This document shows positions 1 through 12,600 of a DNA stretch of 64,000 nucleotides, one piece after another; position 1 is the stretch's first letter, and each line of letters opens with the position of its first letter. The DNA comes from Orobanche coerulescens (lineage: Eukaryota; Streptophyta; Magnoliopsida; Lamiales; Orobanchaceae), in the NCBI GenBank assembly GCA_033398695.1, contig CM065801.1, forward strand, positions 48,866,358 to 48,930,357, written 5' to 3'. The position numbers were made by a program, and so were the translations under genes. Under the pieces are notes generated by a model that was given only the letters and a program-made list of their open reading frames with translations, was not told the DNA's origin and ran no database searches.

Positions 1-1
1 A

Positions 2-2283
2 GGAAATTTTCAACCTCAAACTCAAAGGCCTAGAAGGGCCGATTTGGCGGAGGAAATTTCTAGACAAGTCACCGAACGAATTCAAGTCGAAGAAGATGCC
101 CGATTTGAAGAGATGGTTCATACGATGGAGAGCACGGGATACGAATTTCGTGGCTCAACAAATGATGATGAACATGAAGAGGACGAAGAGCACGAAGAAG
201 ACGAACAAAACCAACCTCCTCCTCCGCCAACAAGTAAGCCTAAGCCTCTCAAGTCCGAAATCTTCGTTAAACATTTTAAAAGAGAATTGGCTCCTATCAA
301 CGAAGGAGAACCTCCTATATCCGATGGTCGAAAGAGATACATTGCTTATTGCAACTATTGCACAAAGCACTACAAATGGATCGAGAAGGAAGGCTACGGA
401 ACATTACAAAGGCACATGGAGGGGTTTCATCCGTTCGAGTACGGAATATCTACTTCTCAAACGCAAATTCGAGGTACTAGTTCAACTTCGGAGACGGGTA
501 TGTCTTCTTCCGCTTTATTTAAATTTGAAAAAAATCGATATGAAGATGCTTGTGCTAGATATTGTGCCATGGAAAAACTACCTTTTAATTATGCGGATAA
601 AATAACGTATGAAGCTTCTTATAAAGATGGTTTGGGGCCCAATGTTAGCAAGGTAGCTAGAACTCAAATGCTTAAGAGATTAGGAGACAATGATTTGACA
701 AAAAACAAGATTTAATGAAATATTTAGTTCGTTTGTCTCAAAAAGTTTCTATTTGGGCCGATGTTTAGACCGATGCTTATAATAAAAATAGTTACATGGG
801 AATTACTTGTCATTGGATTGATGAAAAATGAATTATGCAAAAACGTTTGATTGCCTTTAGGGAGTTTGAAAAGCCTCACACGGCTCAAAATATTGCATTA
901 ATTATTATTACGGTTTTGAATGAGTATTGTTTGGTTAACAAGGTATTTTCCGTTGGTTTTGATAATGCATCGGCGAACACCGCTAGTATTCCGGAACTTG
1001 TTGAAGCATGTGCACCATCATTTGAAGGAAAATATTTTCATTCTAGATGCATTTGTCATATTTTAAATTTATGTGTTCAAGATGTGTTTAGTATTTTTCA
1101 AGATTCCGTTGTTCCTATTAAAAATGTCGTTAAGTATTTGCACAAATCAAAACCTTTGGGGAAAAAATGGCAAAAATATTGTCGTGCAAAGGGTATTGTT
1201 TATACTTGTTTCAAATTAGATGTATCTCATCGTTGGAACTCTACTTATGAGATGATTAATAGTACACTAGAGTATAAGAGTTATTTATGCAATTTTTTTA
1301 GAAAAGAGTTCTCAAGCATCCAATTAGTTCTTAATGAGAGTCATTGGGATTCATGTATGGATTTGTATCGTTTGTTAAAAGTTTTTCATAATGCTACTAA
1401 ACAATTATCGGGTGTTTATTATTGTACTTCCGTTAAAGTGTTGGAACATTGCATGTATATTGCCTTGTCTTTTAAGAGTTGTTTTAGTAGGCCAAACATG
1501 CAAGGTGTGATTTATTTTATGGTTCAAAAATGGCTCAAGTATTTTAGGGAGATTCCTATGGTTTTCTTGCTTGCGAAGTGCTTAGATCCTAAATGGAAGT
1601 ATGATGGTGTTTCTCAAATGCTTGGTATTTATTATGATGCTTTTGCTCAAATGGACTTGAGTGATGTTGTAATTGATGGTGAAGGGGTCTTTTTTGATCT
1701 TCCTTCCGTGCCAAAAATCAAGATAGATCTTGATAGGAGTTTGAGATCTATTTTTCAAGAATATAGATTAAAACATGGTAGTGATTTTCCTTCTTCTACA
1801 ATGCTTTCTTCTATGATGCCTTCATGTGATTTTACTTTTGAGATGAATGAAAGTGATCCTTTAGTTCAACAAATGCATGTAATGATGCAAAATAGAAGCA
1901 ATGAACTTCCAATGGGGCAAGGTAATAGTGAATTAGATATGTTCTTGCAAACTCGTTTTGTATTTGGTGTTGAAGATAGTGGTCTGTCGATCGATGTGTT
2001 GAAGTGGTGGTCGAAGAGAGAGGAGTACCCAATACTCTCCATCATTGCAAAGGAGTTATTTGCCGTCCCGGCATCCACCGTTTCCGTAGAAAAAGCCTTT
2101 AGCACTGGAGGACTTATGCTAGATCAAAGAAGATTAAGGATGAAGCCGGCGAACATTGAAGCTACCATGTTGCTCGATGATTGGTGTCGGGCCGACCTTA
2201 GAGCTCAAGAACCGGAATGGGACGATGCAAATGAGAGCGAAGATGAAGCCTTCACCGAGACGGATCGATCGGATGTGGAGTAG
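2..2283 (+). pseudogene. hAT transposase (BED zinc finger + hAT dimerisation domain), broken
   Basis: Cut-and-paste transposase remnant, reading in from outside the window. The first frame (to 715) has an acidic, proline-rich stretch, then a BED zinc finger with Cys-X2-Cys at about 350-363 and His-X4-His at about 413-430. After a frameshift in the A-run near 699-705 the second frame carries the RNase H-like catalytic region and, at about 1940-2200, the hAT C-terminal dimerisation region (the PILS...AKELFAVPAS...EKAFS motif). Two in-frame stops, TAG at 766-768 and TGA at 829-831, stand where related transposases have tryptophan, so both look like G-to-A changes in TGG. Without the frameshift and two stops the frame would run to the TAG at 2281-2283. 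The element cannot supply its own transposase from this copy. Confidence 0.87.
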
Positions 2284-2630
2284 AGAGCTCAAGTCCTTTA
2301 TTATTATTTTTTTTCATTTCAAGAATTCAAGTGTAAAACTCCTTAAATTGTGCTTAACTTATTTGCTGTGATTTTCCTCGTTCTTAATGCAAAATTATTG
2401 TGTCCTTATTCATTTGCAAAATTGTTGTGTCCTTATTCATTTGTAATTTTCCTCATTCTTAATGCAAACTTATTTGTTGTAATTTTCCTTATTCATTTTT
2501 CAACAATTTAATGGGTTTTTAAATATTTAAAAAAAAATCAAAACATTAAGAATTATCATTTTCTATTCATAAAAGTAATATATATACAAGAATAAAATAA
2601 AAATAATAATAATAATAAAAGTAAAAAAAA
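2284..2630 (+). other. hAT 3' non-coding segment
   Basis: AT-rich sequence between the transposase stop and the GC-rich terminal block. It contains a short duplicated stretch (ATTTGCAAAATTGTTGTGTC-like at about 2385 and 2413) and A-rich runs. No gene seen. Confidence 0.6.
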
Positions 2631-2804
2631 CTGGGCGGCCCGGCCCGGGATCGCCGGTTTTAGCCCGGCCCTGGACCGGTGGGTTTCTACGCTGGCACGG
2701 GCGGTCGGGCTAGTTTACGGTCCGGGCTCGGTCCTTTGTTTTGGGGACCGAGGACCGCCGGTTCGAGGCCCAAAACCGGCGGTTTTGGCCCGGCAGCACG
2801 TCTA
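2631..2804 (+). repeat. hAT GC-rich subterminal region and right terminus
   Basis: An abrupt switch from AT-rich to very GC-rich sequence with many repeats of GGCCCGG, CCGGTTTT and GGACCG in both orientations (for example CGCCGGTTTT and AAAACCGGCGG). Repeated short motifs near the ends are usual transposase-binding regions in hAT elements. The block ends in the terminus at 2789-2804. Confidence 0.7.
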
Positions 2805-2812
2805 ATTAGGAG
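2805..2812. other. 8-bp target site duplication (right copy) of hAT
   Basis: ATTAGGAG directly after the hAT terminus. The empty-site homologue at 60870-60877 has the reverse complement uninterrupted. The left copy is outside the window. Confidence 0.7.
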
Positions 2813-5425
2813 TTTATTAATGGAATGGCCAACGACCTTATGATACACAGGATCCGAAATACAAGTATAAACTATATGGGGATGGAATATACTTTAAATA
2901 TTAATACAACCGGACAATAGTTTAAGTAAAACGGAATTAAAGTAACATTACACTGTTTGAGCATAACCGGACACAAAAGACTTAGGCCCCCCGAACTAGT
3001 ATCCTTCGAACCCTTCGCCGTCACCATGCTCTTCCCATGCCTTGCCTTTTCCTCGGCCTAAAATACAACACAAGTATTTCGACCAAAACACAGGGTCAGA
3101 TATACATGATAATGATTCTTCCGACATTATACAATTCACATATATTAGATCTCAAGAAAACATCCCGACTAATGAACATACCCCTCGGACGTATGAACAA
3201 TCAGTCACAAACCGTCGAACATATCCAATCATACATAGATTATGAACGATCAAACAATATGGCTCAAGATGGACATCACAGTACGCCCGATTCGGAAATG
3301 TGTTAGTGTATATGTCCACCCCGTATACGGAATCCAGAATATACGTGTGATAATGTACCTAATTAGCCTCACGAACTACGTCTCGTATGCACAGGCCAAT
3401 ACGGAAAACATCCACGTATGACTATATAAGTGCCTGGCTAAAAATCCTACACAATAGCCAATCGGCACGCAGATATGATTCCAGATACGTCACGATACAA
3501 CATGACAATGAATTCAACAAATCACATATCCGATTAAGGATTAAGAAACTCAACGAAGTGACAATAAGGATCAACGAGATCTACGATTCAAAGTGACGAA
3601 CTTGGTAATGCAATCCCATGATGAGAAACGGAATATCATCAAGAACAATATCAAATTATGAGTCATAAATTCATAAGAGTTTCATATACACGATATGTAT
3701 AATCACCACAAGAATCTAATCATCATTATAACCAAGCAAGATAACTTGCCTCAATACGGCGACGAGAATAATCCTACCTTGTCGAACGAACGGACGGTCC
3801 TCGACTAATATCGGTTACAAGAATAATCGACCTTGAATGAAATACACTTCTCAATAACACATCCATATAATCACTCATATGGAATTCTGGGGGACGACAC
3901 CCTAAATTCAATTTCAATAGTTCAACTATCTCAAGATATAGAAATTCTATTCTAAGATCTCTATTTCCTCAATTCATTCTTATGATCGGTTTACAAGATA
4001 TTCTCAAAAGTTCGCATGGTTCTTATGAATAAGGATTTATCAAGAACATGTTAAACAATCATTTATGTTTGTTAATATCATCTTATGTTGTTTAAACTTT
4101 CCAAGAACATCACAATTGTTGAAAGTGATAATCTGCACAACTTTGTTCATCACTACATCAAATTTAGATTGAATATAGTAAGCTACAATAAGGTTATACT
4201 AAATTCATTTAGTTATAAGATTACATCATATTCATGAAGATTTTTAACACCATCCTTAGAACCCCTTACTAACCTGGAGAATCCACTACCATCATCTATG
4301 AATTCACCTAGCTTAGGTTCAAGAATCATCACACTAATCTTCTAACATTCAACAAGTTGTTCTAATACATTTTACGACAACACTTTCATCAATTAAACTT
4401 AACTATGAAGAAGCTAATGGTTTTTATTGTCTTAATGATGTTAACAATCAAGCAAGAAGAGTTTGATTCATTTAAACATGACCATTATCATCAAAATATC
4501 AAGAACACCTCATTCCAAACCCTTAGTTACCATTTTCATCAATAAGTGTTAGAAAGTTTAACTACAAACATGTTTTACTTGATTAATTCAACTCTAGGTG
4601 AAGTATACCACAACACTAACATCATAACCACGAAAATATAGAGTAGAATCGTACAACATACCTTCAGAAATGAAAAAAAAAAAAATCACCAAACCACAAT
4701 TACACACTCCAAGCTTCAAGAAACAACTCTAAACTCCCAATCAACAAGCTCCAATCCAAGATGCAAAGCTCAAACACGAGTTGGAAAGGTGTAGAATCGG
4801 TCTAGTGAGGCAGAGGGACGATTGTTGGAGAGAAAATTTGAAGTTTGGACATGCAAATGAAAGACACAAGCTGTCTATTTATAAACTGCACAGCTCGTTA
4901 CGTACGTTATCGCAAGAGGATAACGTACGTTAACCCTTTACGTATGCTACACCGAATGTGTTACGTACGTAATATGTCTCCAGATGTTACTGTCTCAAAA
5001 TACTAACATCATTACGTACGTTATGGGCCAGAGCATTACGTACATAATATATGTCAACTTGGCTGTCTAGAAAAGGCCATTTATCCGGATCATGTCCCCC
5101 CCCCCCCACGCCGAAAGTGAGATCAGATAAGATTCCCAAGCATTACGTATGTAAACATCATTACATTACGTACGTAAAGCTAACAATCTAGTGTACGTTA
5201 GGTTAAGCCCTTAGCGTACGTTAAACACACGAAAAATCTATCCCAAAAATGTAACAATCTACACAATGTCAAGAAATCAACCACAGTGCGAATGATAGTC
5301 ATAATCAAGTCTATTCTGATATATCCCGACATCAATAAACATTAACTGAATGTAACATGATTACAACAGTGCTCAAATTATCCGAATAATACAACAATAG
5401 ATAAGAATTACTGTTGGATATTACA
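2813..5425 (-). repeat. Gypsy-type LTR, family G (3' part outside window)
   Basis: On the minus strand this starts TGTAATATCC at 5425 and runs leftward to the hAT insertion at 2812. Segments at 3000-3600 match plus-strand LTR pieces at 58680-59110 and 60232-61000, for example the shared block around ACGAGACGTAGTTCGTGAG and the GATATACATG/CATGTATATC block. A TATA box, a palindrome array and long leader-like sequence fit an LTR with U3, R and U5. It interrupts the gag of the family T element, so it inserted after T. No internal region is visible, so it could be a solo LTR or one end of an element outside the window. Confidence 0.7.
4876..5225 (-). promoter_or_regulatory. LTR G core promoter: TATA box plus ACGTACGT palindrome array
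   Basis: On the minus strand TATAAATA lies at 4883-4876. Immediately upstream (4891-5225) are about ten copies of TTACGTACGTTA or close variants, spaced 20-60 bp. The core TACGTA is the A-box that plant bZIP factors can bind. The placement, directly upstream of TATA inside an LTR, suggests U3 enhancer elements; their activity is inferred. Confidence 0.6.
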
Positions 5426-5859
5426 CCACGGGCAATCGGCTTCCACAAATTCATCCTAAGTAACCGCATGGTCTTGGGTTTGACTGCCTGCCACCAGCTA
5501 GCAGCCTCTCTCGTCGGAAAGTATTGAGCAATCGACACTTTACGTGCCACTGGACAGTTCACCGCCACAAAAACCTTATTCATTTCAGTAATCCAGTTTT
5601 CCCAACCAGCTGGGTCCATATCACTAATGAACTGAGGAGGGTGCATTCGAATCACATCATCTAACCATTTCTACGCCCTAGTATCAGCCATTTGGTTATC
5701 CACTTGCTGCAATATAGTGGCAACACATATACCCGCATTATCCCCTGCGAAATCTCCTTGACTGGCCGACTGGTACTGATGACCAACGGTACTAGGATGA
5801 ACTGAATTCGACAAGGTAGGAGTAGTCGAACCAGCATCCGAACTGATAGACATGGCCGC
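5426..5859 (-). pseudogene. Gypsy family T gag, middle part
   Basis: Minus-strand gag of a chromovirus-like Ty3/gypsy element. It begins AMSISSDAGS directly at the copia A insertion and holds a capsid-like segment (PAGWENWITEMNKVFVAVNC, then EAASWWQAVKP). A TAG stop lies at 5673-5671. The frame continues across the copia insertion: the 5' part lies at 15148-15213, and removing copia A with one 5-bp duplication joins the two. The 3' side is cut at 5425 by LTR G, so the rest of this gag is not seen. Confidence 0.65.
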
Positions 5860-5981
5860 TGTTAGGAGTATGCCCTTGAATGCCAATCAGAGGATGTTGA
5901 GTGAAGCCATTGTACTTGTTATTATGTAAGTCATTGTTAAAAGGCAAATTATTGTTTCTTTATTTACTGGTAGTTACTAGC

Positions 5982-6040
<59 letters not shown>

Positions 6041-7761
6041 ACTAGTCCGTGTATTTGAGAGCAAAACATTCCACTCCTTATTGGATAAGGGGTCGGCACT
6101 GGAAAGGTTTATAGCTCAAAATGCTTAATCGTTCGCAAGTCGATGAAACTTGACTGGGCGTTAAGTTTATGTGAAGATTTGTATGATGTGTTCTTTAACA
6201 TGGATAGTGCCTGTCGAACACTAATGGTTAGTGGGAGCACACGTTATCGGTATGCTAATTGGATTAGTATACTCAAACCGACTCACCCTCGATTAGTCAC
6301 ACGGATTTCACTCTAGGACAATCAATGACGGAATCGAAAGGTTGTGATAGGTATTCGTGAATCTTCGACTTGAGGATTTGGTAGGGATGTGCTTGTGACG
6401 TTAAGATTTTCATTAGAGTAGTTCGACCCAGAAAAACGAAAGGTGGGGGTCAGCCTCGACGTGCGTCTTGACGGGCAAGTAGCAGGTCCTACTGAATACC
6501 AAGATATAATTCTTTCTCCTGTTAGTGAACGGGTTATATGTCCTATGCGGTTATTGGCAAATGAAATCATAAGTCTTTGGCCAAAGCATTGGAGCTAGTT
6601 GTATTGGATACACGAGAGCTCGATGATCTAGATTTGCATTAACTCTGCATAGCGTCAAGAACAGATAGGGTTTGACTGACCGTGACCCTATAACTTGATC
6701 GGGACATTTGAAAGAAGGGTTTATACGTATATTGGTATTCACGACAGAATGGTTTTTGAATGATCCCAAATCATTTCTTCTCAGTTGGGGTACAGTGTAG
6801 GTCGCCAGGATGGATATCTAATTTATTGGACAATAGGTGTCTAATTTATTGTCTAAATTAATTTATTGGATAAATTAATTTACGGCCTAATGAATTATTT
6901 AAATTATTGAGTGATTAATTTAATTCATAGACATAATTATTTCTTGGAGAAATTAATTATGTGATTTTGTATTTGATATGATTAATTAATTGGATTAATT
7001 AATTGATATAAAATACATCGGAACGGAATCGGAGTTTATCTGTTTGGACTCTCGGGAGTCCGAAACGAACCGAACTCGTCTGATTCCTTCTAGATGGCCG
7101 CCCCTTACCTACCACCTCCCTTGGTCATGGTCTTCACCTTAATAGGTGGAAGACTTGTGAATAATGGGGGACAATATCTTTGAGATATCTTGAGTAGGTG
7201 ATAAGATGTGGGTTGAATAATAAAATAAGGGAAGACCAACTCTCCCAACAACTCTTCTGGCATCCCATCCGTGTGTTTTGCAGAGAGAGAGAAAAAGAGT
7301 TTTTCTCAAGTCTTTTTCCTTCTTCCTCACTTGTTCTTGACTTTTCTTGGAGAAAAATCGAGAGATTATTAGAGAGACATAGATTAAATACTTGGAGTGT
7401 AATAATCTTAATTTACAAGTTCCTACAACCTTGCTCTAGCCGTATCCTTGGAGGATAGGAAGGCATTGTCATTCCGATCGTTTTCCAGCGCGTGGCAAGT
7501 AGAGGCACGGTGTTTCGGTGCTCGGGATTTCAAAAGCTTGACGAATCGGATTTGCAGGGAAGTTAACCGAAAGCTTGGGGAATCGCTCAAGAGAAGAACA
7601 CCATATAACAACGGACTACAAGGGTATGATTTCGAATCTTCCTTTGTTTATTTTTATATTCGTATATACGTAGCTTGATCGTTCCTCATAAGGATTCGGA
7701 TCGAATTAATTTTCATTTTACCGCTTCCGCTGGGCCTTCGTTTAGGCAATCAATCCCAATA
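5860..7761 (+). repeat. Copia A 5' LTR
   Basis: Starts TGTTAGGAG and ends CCCAATA next to the PBS; the expected CA end is TA here. Compared with the 3' LTR it carries an expanded TA run (5984-6036) and lacks about 126 bp after position 6813. The missing piece corresponds to about 14054-14180, which holds the TATA box of the 3' LTR. So the LTR that should drive transcription has no evident core promoter. Confidence 0.88.
5984..6036. repeat. (TA)n microsatellite
   Basis: About 26 TA units inside the copia A 5' LTR. The 3' LTR has only a short ATATATAT at the corresponding place. Confidence 0.95.
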
Positions 7762-7778
7762 TTGGTATCGGAGCCAGG
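7762..7778 (+). other. Copia A primer binding site
   Basis: TTGGTATCGGAGCCAGG directly after the 5' LTR, close to the TGGTATCAGAGC primer binding site complementary to initiator tRNA-Met and used by many plant retrotransposons. Confidence 0.8.
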
Positions 7779-8010
7779 TTTTGCGATCGTAAATACGATA
7801 TTTAGCATTTGGAGTGCTTGTTTTGTGATTCGTAGATATTTTATTGTTCGTCGTAGTATCATTTTTTCGTGATTTTATGTTATGGTATAAATCAGGTTTT
7901 TCTTGGAAATATGATTTATATTAATAATATATAGATCAGGAATAACAGGATTTTAGAAATCTGTCCGAAAATGAGTTGTATGCAATCGTTGGACGATATA
8001 TCATACATCT

Positions 8011-8430
8011 GCCTAACAGCGGCCGGGCACTTGCTGTATGGAGCCGAGCGCTTCCTAACAGTGGTCGGGCACTTGCTGTATGGAGCCGAGCGCTTCCTGA
8101 CAGTGGTCGGGCACTTGATGTATGGAGTCGATCGCTTCCTGACAGTGGCCGAGCACTTGCTGTATGGAGCCGAGCGCTTCCTAGCAGTGGTCGAGCACTT
8201 GTTGTATGGAGCCGAGCAGGTCTTGACAGTGGCCGGGCACTTGTTGTCTGGAGCCGAGCGCGTCCTGACAGTGGCCGGGCACTTGCTGTCTGGAGCCGAG
8301 CGTGTCCTGGCAGTGGTCGGGCACTTGCTGTCTGGAGCCAAGCGCGTCCTGACAGCGGCCGGGCACTTGCTCTCTGGAGCCGAGTACTTCTTGTAAGAGG
8401 TCGGGCGCTTCCTGTAAGCTGCCGAGCAGG
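8011..8430. repeat. 42-bp tandem repeat, about 10 copies, in copia A leader
   Basis: Unit resembles GTGGTCGGGCACTTGCTG followed by TATGGAGCCGAGCGCTTCCT, diverging towards the right end. Because 42 is a multiple of 3 and the unit lacks stops, long open frames appear in several frames on both strands (for example 7971-8396 and 7976-8536 plus; 7936-8463 minus). These are a by-product of the repeat, not likely genes. The array lies between the PBS and gag. Confidence 0.9.
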
Positions 8431-9635
8431 ATGCCTGGTGCTGCTTGGCAGGCTGTCGGGCACTGGGTCTCATTTTTTAGTATATTTTCGATTATTGAAT
8501 TTCTCAGTGTTAAAATCATTAATTTGGAATTTTTGATGAGGGAAAATTCAAAGAGAATATTTTAAAGGTTTACTACGGACAAAAATTAAATTGTCGATTA
8601 TTATTGAATTGATTGGATCAATTCTATTTATTGTTTGATTAAATATATTGATTAGATCAATGTAATCTACATGCAATCCATTTATTTAGTATTTATTGGA
8701 TGAATGCTTTTGAATGGGGATGTGGTTCATGGAATTAGTTTTCAATTATTCGTTTTATTCGATTGGGTTGTAAAGGCTGTTTTTAGCCTATTTATTTTAC
8801 TAGAAATATTTGTATCTAGGATGCAATTTTTCAATATAAAATTTATATGTAATGACGAAGACCATAGGAAGATCCGTTTCGAGAAGACGAAGATTCAAGA
8901 CGAAGACTTGTAATCAGATTACATAGTTTTTGTTTCTAGGAACGGTCCATGAACTACATGTTGGTAGCAACTAGGTTGTGAATGCTTATTCATATTGTAT
9001 GAATGCTACAAATGCGCTTAAATGGATTAATGTGCAAAGTGTAATATTAATCGTGAAAATTCTCCCACGACAAATTATTAAGTTTATAAGGTTTCAAGGT
9101 TTTTCTTCCCTCCATCGAGCTTTCGGGAAATTGAAATCCAAACCGGATGTGCTATGCTTCCGAGTTATCGGGGTAGTCGTTCGGAGAGGATGGATAAATT
9201 ACCGGGAGCGCATTGGATGCCTTCGGTTGGAGCAAATTTTATCCCTAGAAACTTGATAGGTTGCCGGATAAGATTCAATTGTGAAACTGATTTGTGTCGA
9301 TGGTATAAACTTAACATGTTCACAGACCATAGAAACCATATAAGTTGAGGGGAGTGAACAAGGGGAAAAAAGAAGATTGAATCATCTATTATGAAAATTT
9401 ATAGACTAGAAACCTGTTCGGTTGCCCTCTATTAAGATTTATAAAGAACTCGATCACCACTATGAAGTAGAGCGAACGATACTTCCGGATTTCACATGGG
9501 AGTGTGTTATTCCGATAAAAATAGTGGGAGTTGGGTAACAAGAATAGAAAAGACCTTAATTCTATACTCAGATCATAATTGAATGAGTCACTAATTAATC
9601 TGTCATACTTGATGCAGACATAACTCAATTTGACA
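8431..9635 (+). other. Copia A untranslated leader
   Basis: About 1.2 kb between the 42-bp array and gag. No open frame with recognisable similarity. It holds only AT-rich leader-like sequence. Confidence 0.55.
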
Positions 9636-12600
9636 ATGAACCTACTCGCAATTCTACTCGAAAAGAACACCTTAATCGGACCTAACTTCGTGGATTGGCT
9701 CCGCAATCTGATGACTGTCCTCAGTATAGAGGCACTGGGATACGCCTTGGAGACGGACATTCTGGCGCCTCTTGTGTGGACCAGAGCCAATCAGGAAGAG
9801 ATTGAAAACCACGAAAAGTGGGTTAAGGATGACGTGCAAGTCCGTGCTTATATGATAGCTTCCATGTCTAATGAGCTTCAGAGAGCTCATGAGAAAATTC
9901 TATCTCACTTAACCGAGCTTTATGGTGAGCACAGTTGAACTGCTAGATATGAGATATCCAAGCAATTCTTCGGTGCAAGGATGAAGGAAGGTGAGAAGGT
10001 TGGGGACCACATCCTCAAAATGATATCTATGATCGCGAGATTGGAGGCTCTTGATTTTAAGATGGATACTTCTTTGCAGACCGACCTTATCCTACAATCT
10101 CTCCCTGATTCCTTCTCACAGTTTGTTATAAACTTCAACTGCAATGAGATTGCATGCAACTTAGCAGGGCTAATGAACAAACTGGTGACCGCTCAGTCTC
10201 AGATGAAGACTCTGCGGATGAAGGAGTCTACCCTTGTGATTTCTTCAGGATCTCGGAGGTCCAAGAATAAGAAGAAAAAGACCAAGAAGCGGATGGGACC
10301 ACAAGTCAAGGACCTCACGAGTAAGGGCAAGGCCCCGATGGTTCTGAAGAGCATGAAGAAGGACGCTTGTCTCAAATGCGGTGAGCTGGGCCACTGGGCT
10401 AGAGACTGTCCAATTCTTCATGGCGCTTCAGGTACAGAACTTTTAGTTTTGGAAACAAATTGTTCTGCTATTGTCTTTTCTACTTCTTGGATACTAGATT
10501 CTGGTGCTAGTTCTCATATTTGTACCGTGAATCAGGATTTGGAACCAAGTAGGAAGCTTGGAGCTGGGGAAGTGCTGATCACTGTTGGAAGCGGGCATAG
10601 TGTCGAGGCAACCGACATAGGATCACTTCTTTTGGGTTCAGAACCCGGTTTTGTTCTGACTTTAGAAGATGTACTTGTTTTGCCCAAGGGGCATAAAAAC
10701 ATTGTATCCATTCGGGTCATGGACCAGAAAGGCTTTTCTTTTTTCATTGGTGATGGTTCCTGCAAAATTTATTTTAGAAATAAACTAGTGGGCACTGCTA
10801 CATTGTTGAATGAACTGTATCATCTAAACCTCAGTAACAAAGTCGTTGTGAATACTATGACTAGGAAGCATGGTAGGGATGAAACTAATCAAGTTTTGAA
10901 ATGGTATCTTAGACTTGGTCATGTTGGTCAGACCAAGGTTTACAAAATGGAAAAGGATGGACTTATAGGTCCATTGGGATCGGATCCCTTTCCTACTTGT
11001 GAATCTTGCCTTAAAGGAAAAATGACTAAGTCCCCCTTCACAGGGACTTTTTAAAGAGCCGCTGATAAACTAGGATTAATCCATACCGACGTATGTGGTG
11101 CTTTGGAAGCAGCATGTGACGGATATCAGTATTTCATTACCTTTAGAGATGATCATACTAGGTATGGTTACGTATACTTAATGAAATATAAATCCGAGGC
11201 CTTTGAGAAATTCCAGGAATTTAAGGCCCTAGTTGAGAAACAAACTGGAAATCATGTCAAAGCACTTCAGTCGGACTGAGGTGGCGAGTATATGAGTGCA
11301 GAGTTTGATGAGTTCCTAAAGGAACATGGAATAGTATCACAACTAACACCTCCAGGCACTCCTCAGTTAAATGGTGTGTCAGAAACAAGGAACCGGACCT
11401 TGTTGAGCAGGGTCCGTTCCATGCTGGGCTATACTGACTTACCGATTTACCTGTGGGGGTATGCACTCCTGACTACTGCATATTTCTTGAATAGATGTCC
11501 TTCCAAATCCGTTCCTAAAACTCCACATGAGATGTGGGAGGGCAGGAAATCAAGTCTTAATCACATTAGGATTTAGGGATGTACCACCTATGTCGAGAAG
11601 ACTAAGGTGTAAAAGTTGGAAGCGAGGTCCGTAAAGGGACGTTTCATTGGATTCCCATCAGGGACGTTGGGTTATCTATTCTACATGCCAAAAGATCGAA
11701 AGATCGTTGTTGCTTTGCATGCACACTTCCTGGAAGAAGAGTTCATTCAGGAAGGCGGAGCAGGTAGAAATATTTCTTTAGAAGAATACAATGAAACTCC
11801 TCAAGAGACACCTGTGCAAGAAAATTGGAACCGAACTTTCTGTAACACATATACAACCAGCTCGTAGGTCTAGTAGTATGTCTCATTTACCTGAGAGGTA
11901 TAGTTTTATGCACTTGGAGGAACTGGGTTTCCACGAGGTTCCAGGTGATAAACAAGAGACCGACCCGCGACCAATGACCTAGCAATGGTGGATGTAGACT
12001 CCATGAAATGGACTGTAGCAGTGTTCATATAGTTGGGACCTTCGTTTTGATGAGGCGGTCAAAGAGTTTGACTTCGTGCAAAATGAAGAGGAACCTTGTG
12101 TATACAAGAGGGTTAGTGGGAGCAAGATCACATTCTTAGTACTATATGTAGATGACATTCTACTAATGGGAAATTATGTGGGAATTCTCAGTTTTGACTT
12201 TCAAGTAATTTCTCCATGAAAGACTTGGGATAAGCAACATATATTCTTGGTATTCGGATCTACCGGGATAGAGCAAAGAGAACGATATGTCTTTCCAAGC
12301 CCTCTATATAGATAAAATCTTAAAGCGATTTAAGATGGATGATTCTAAAAGAGGGTTCCTTTCGATGCAACATGGAATAAAACTCTCCTCGAAGATGTGT
12401 CCTCAAAGTGAGGAACAACGAAAGGAAATGGGTAATATACCATATGCTTCGGCTGTGGGTAGGCTAATGTATGCTATGTTGTGTACGAGACCGGACATTG
12501 CGCATGTTGTGAGCGTGGTAAGTAGGTTTTAGGCAAACCCAGGTAGGGAACATTAGGCTTCCGTAAAAGAATGTTCTCAAGTACTTTAGAAGGACTAGAG

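Larger units (their letters stand above)
1..2804 (+). mobile_element. hAT DNA transposon, left end outside window
   Basis: The body encodes a BED-finger/hAT transposase and is followed by an AT-rich 3' segment, then a GC-rich subterminal block. The right end reads CCCGGCAGCACGTCTA, which reverse-complements to a terminus starting TAGACGTGCT, a plant hAT-like terminus. The next 8 bases, ATTAGGAG (2805-2812), have the length expected of a hAT target duplication. A related LTR at 60232-61009 carries CTCCTAAT (the reverse complement) uninterrupted at 60870-60877, so it acts as an empty site. The left terminus and left duplication lie outside the window. Confidence 0.85.

Noticed and set aside
7916..8536. 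Several 110-186 codon overlapping frames on both strands
   Set aside because: They are produced by the 42-bp stop-free tandem repeat; no start context or family resemblance.
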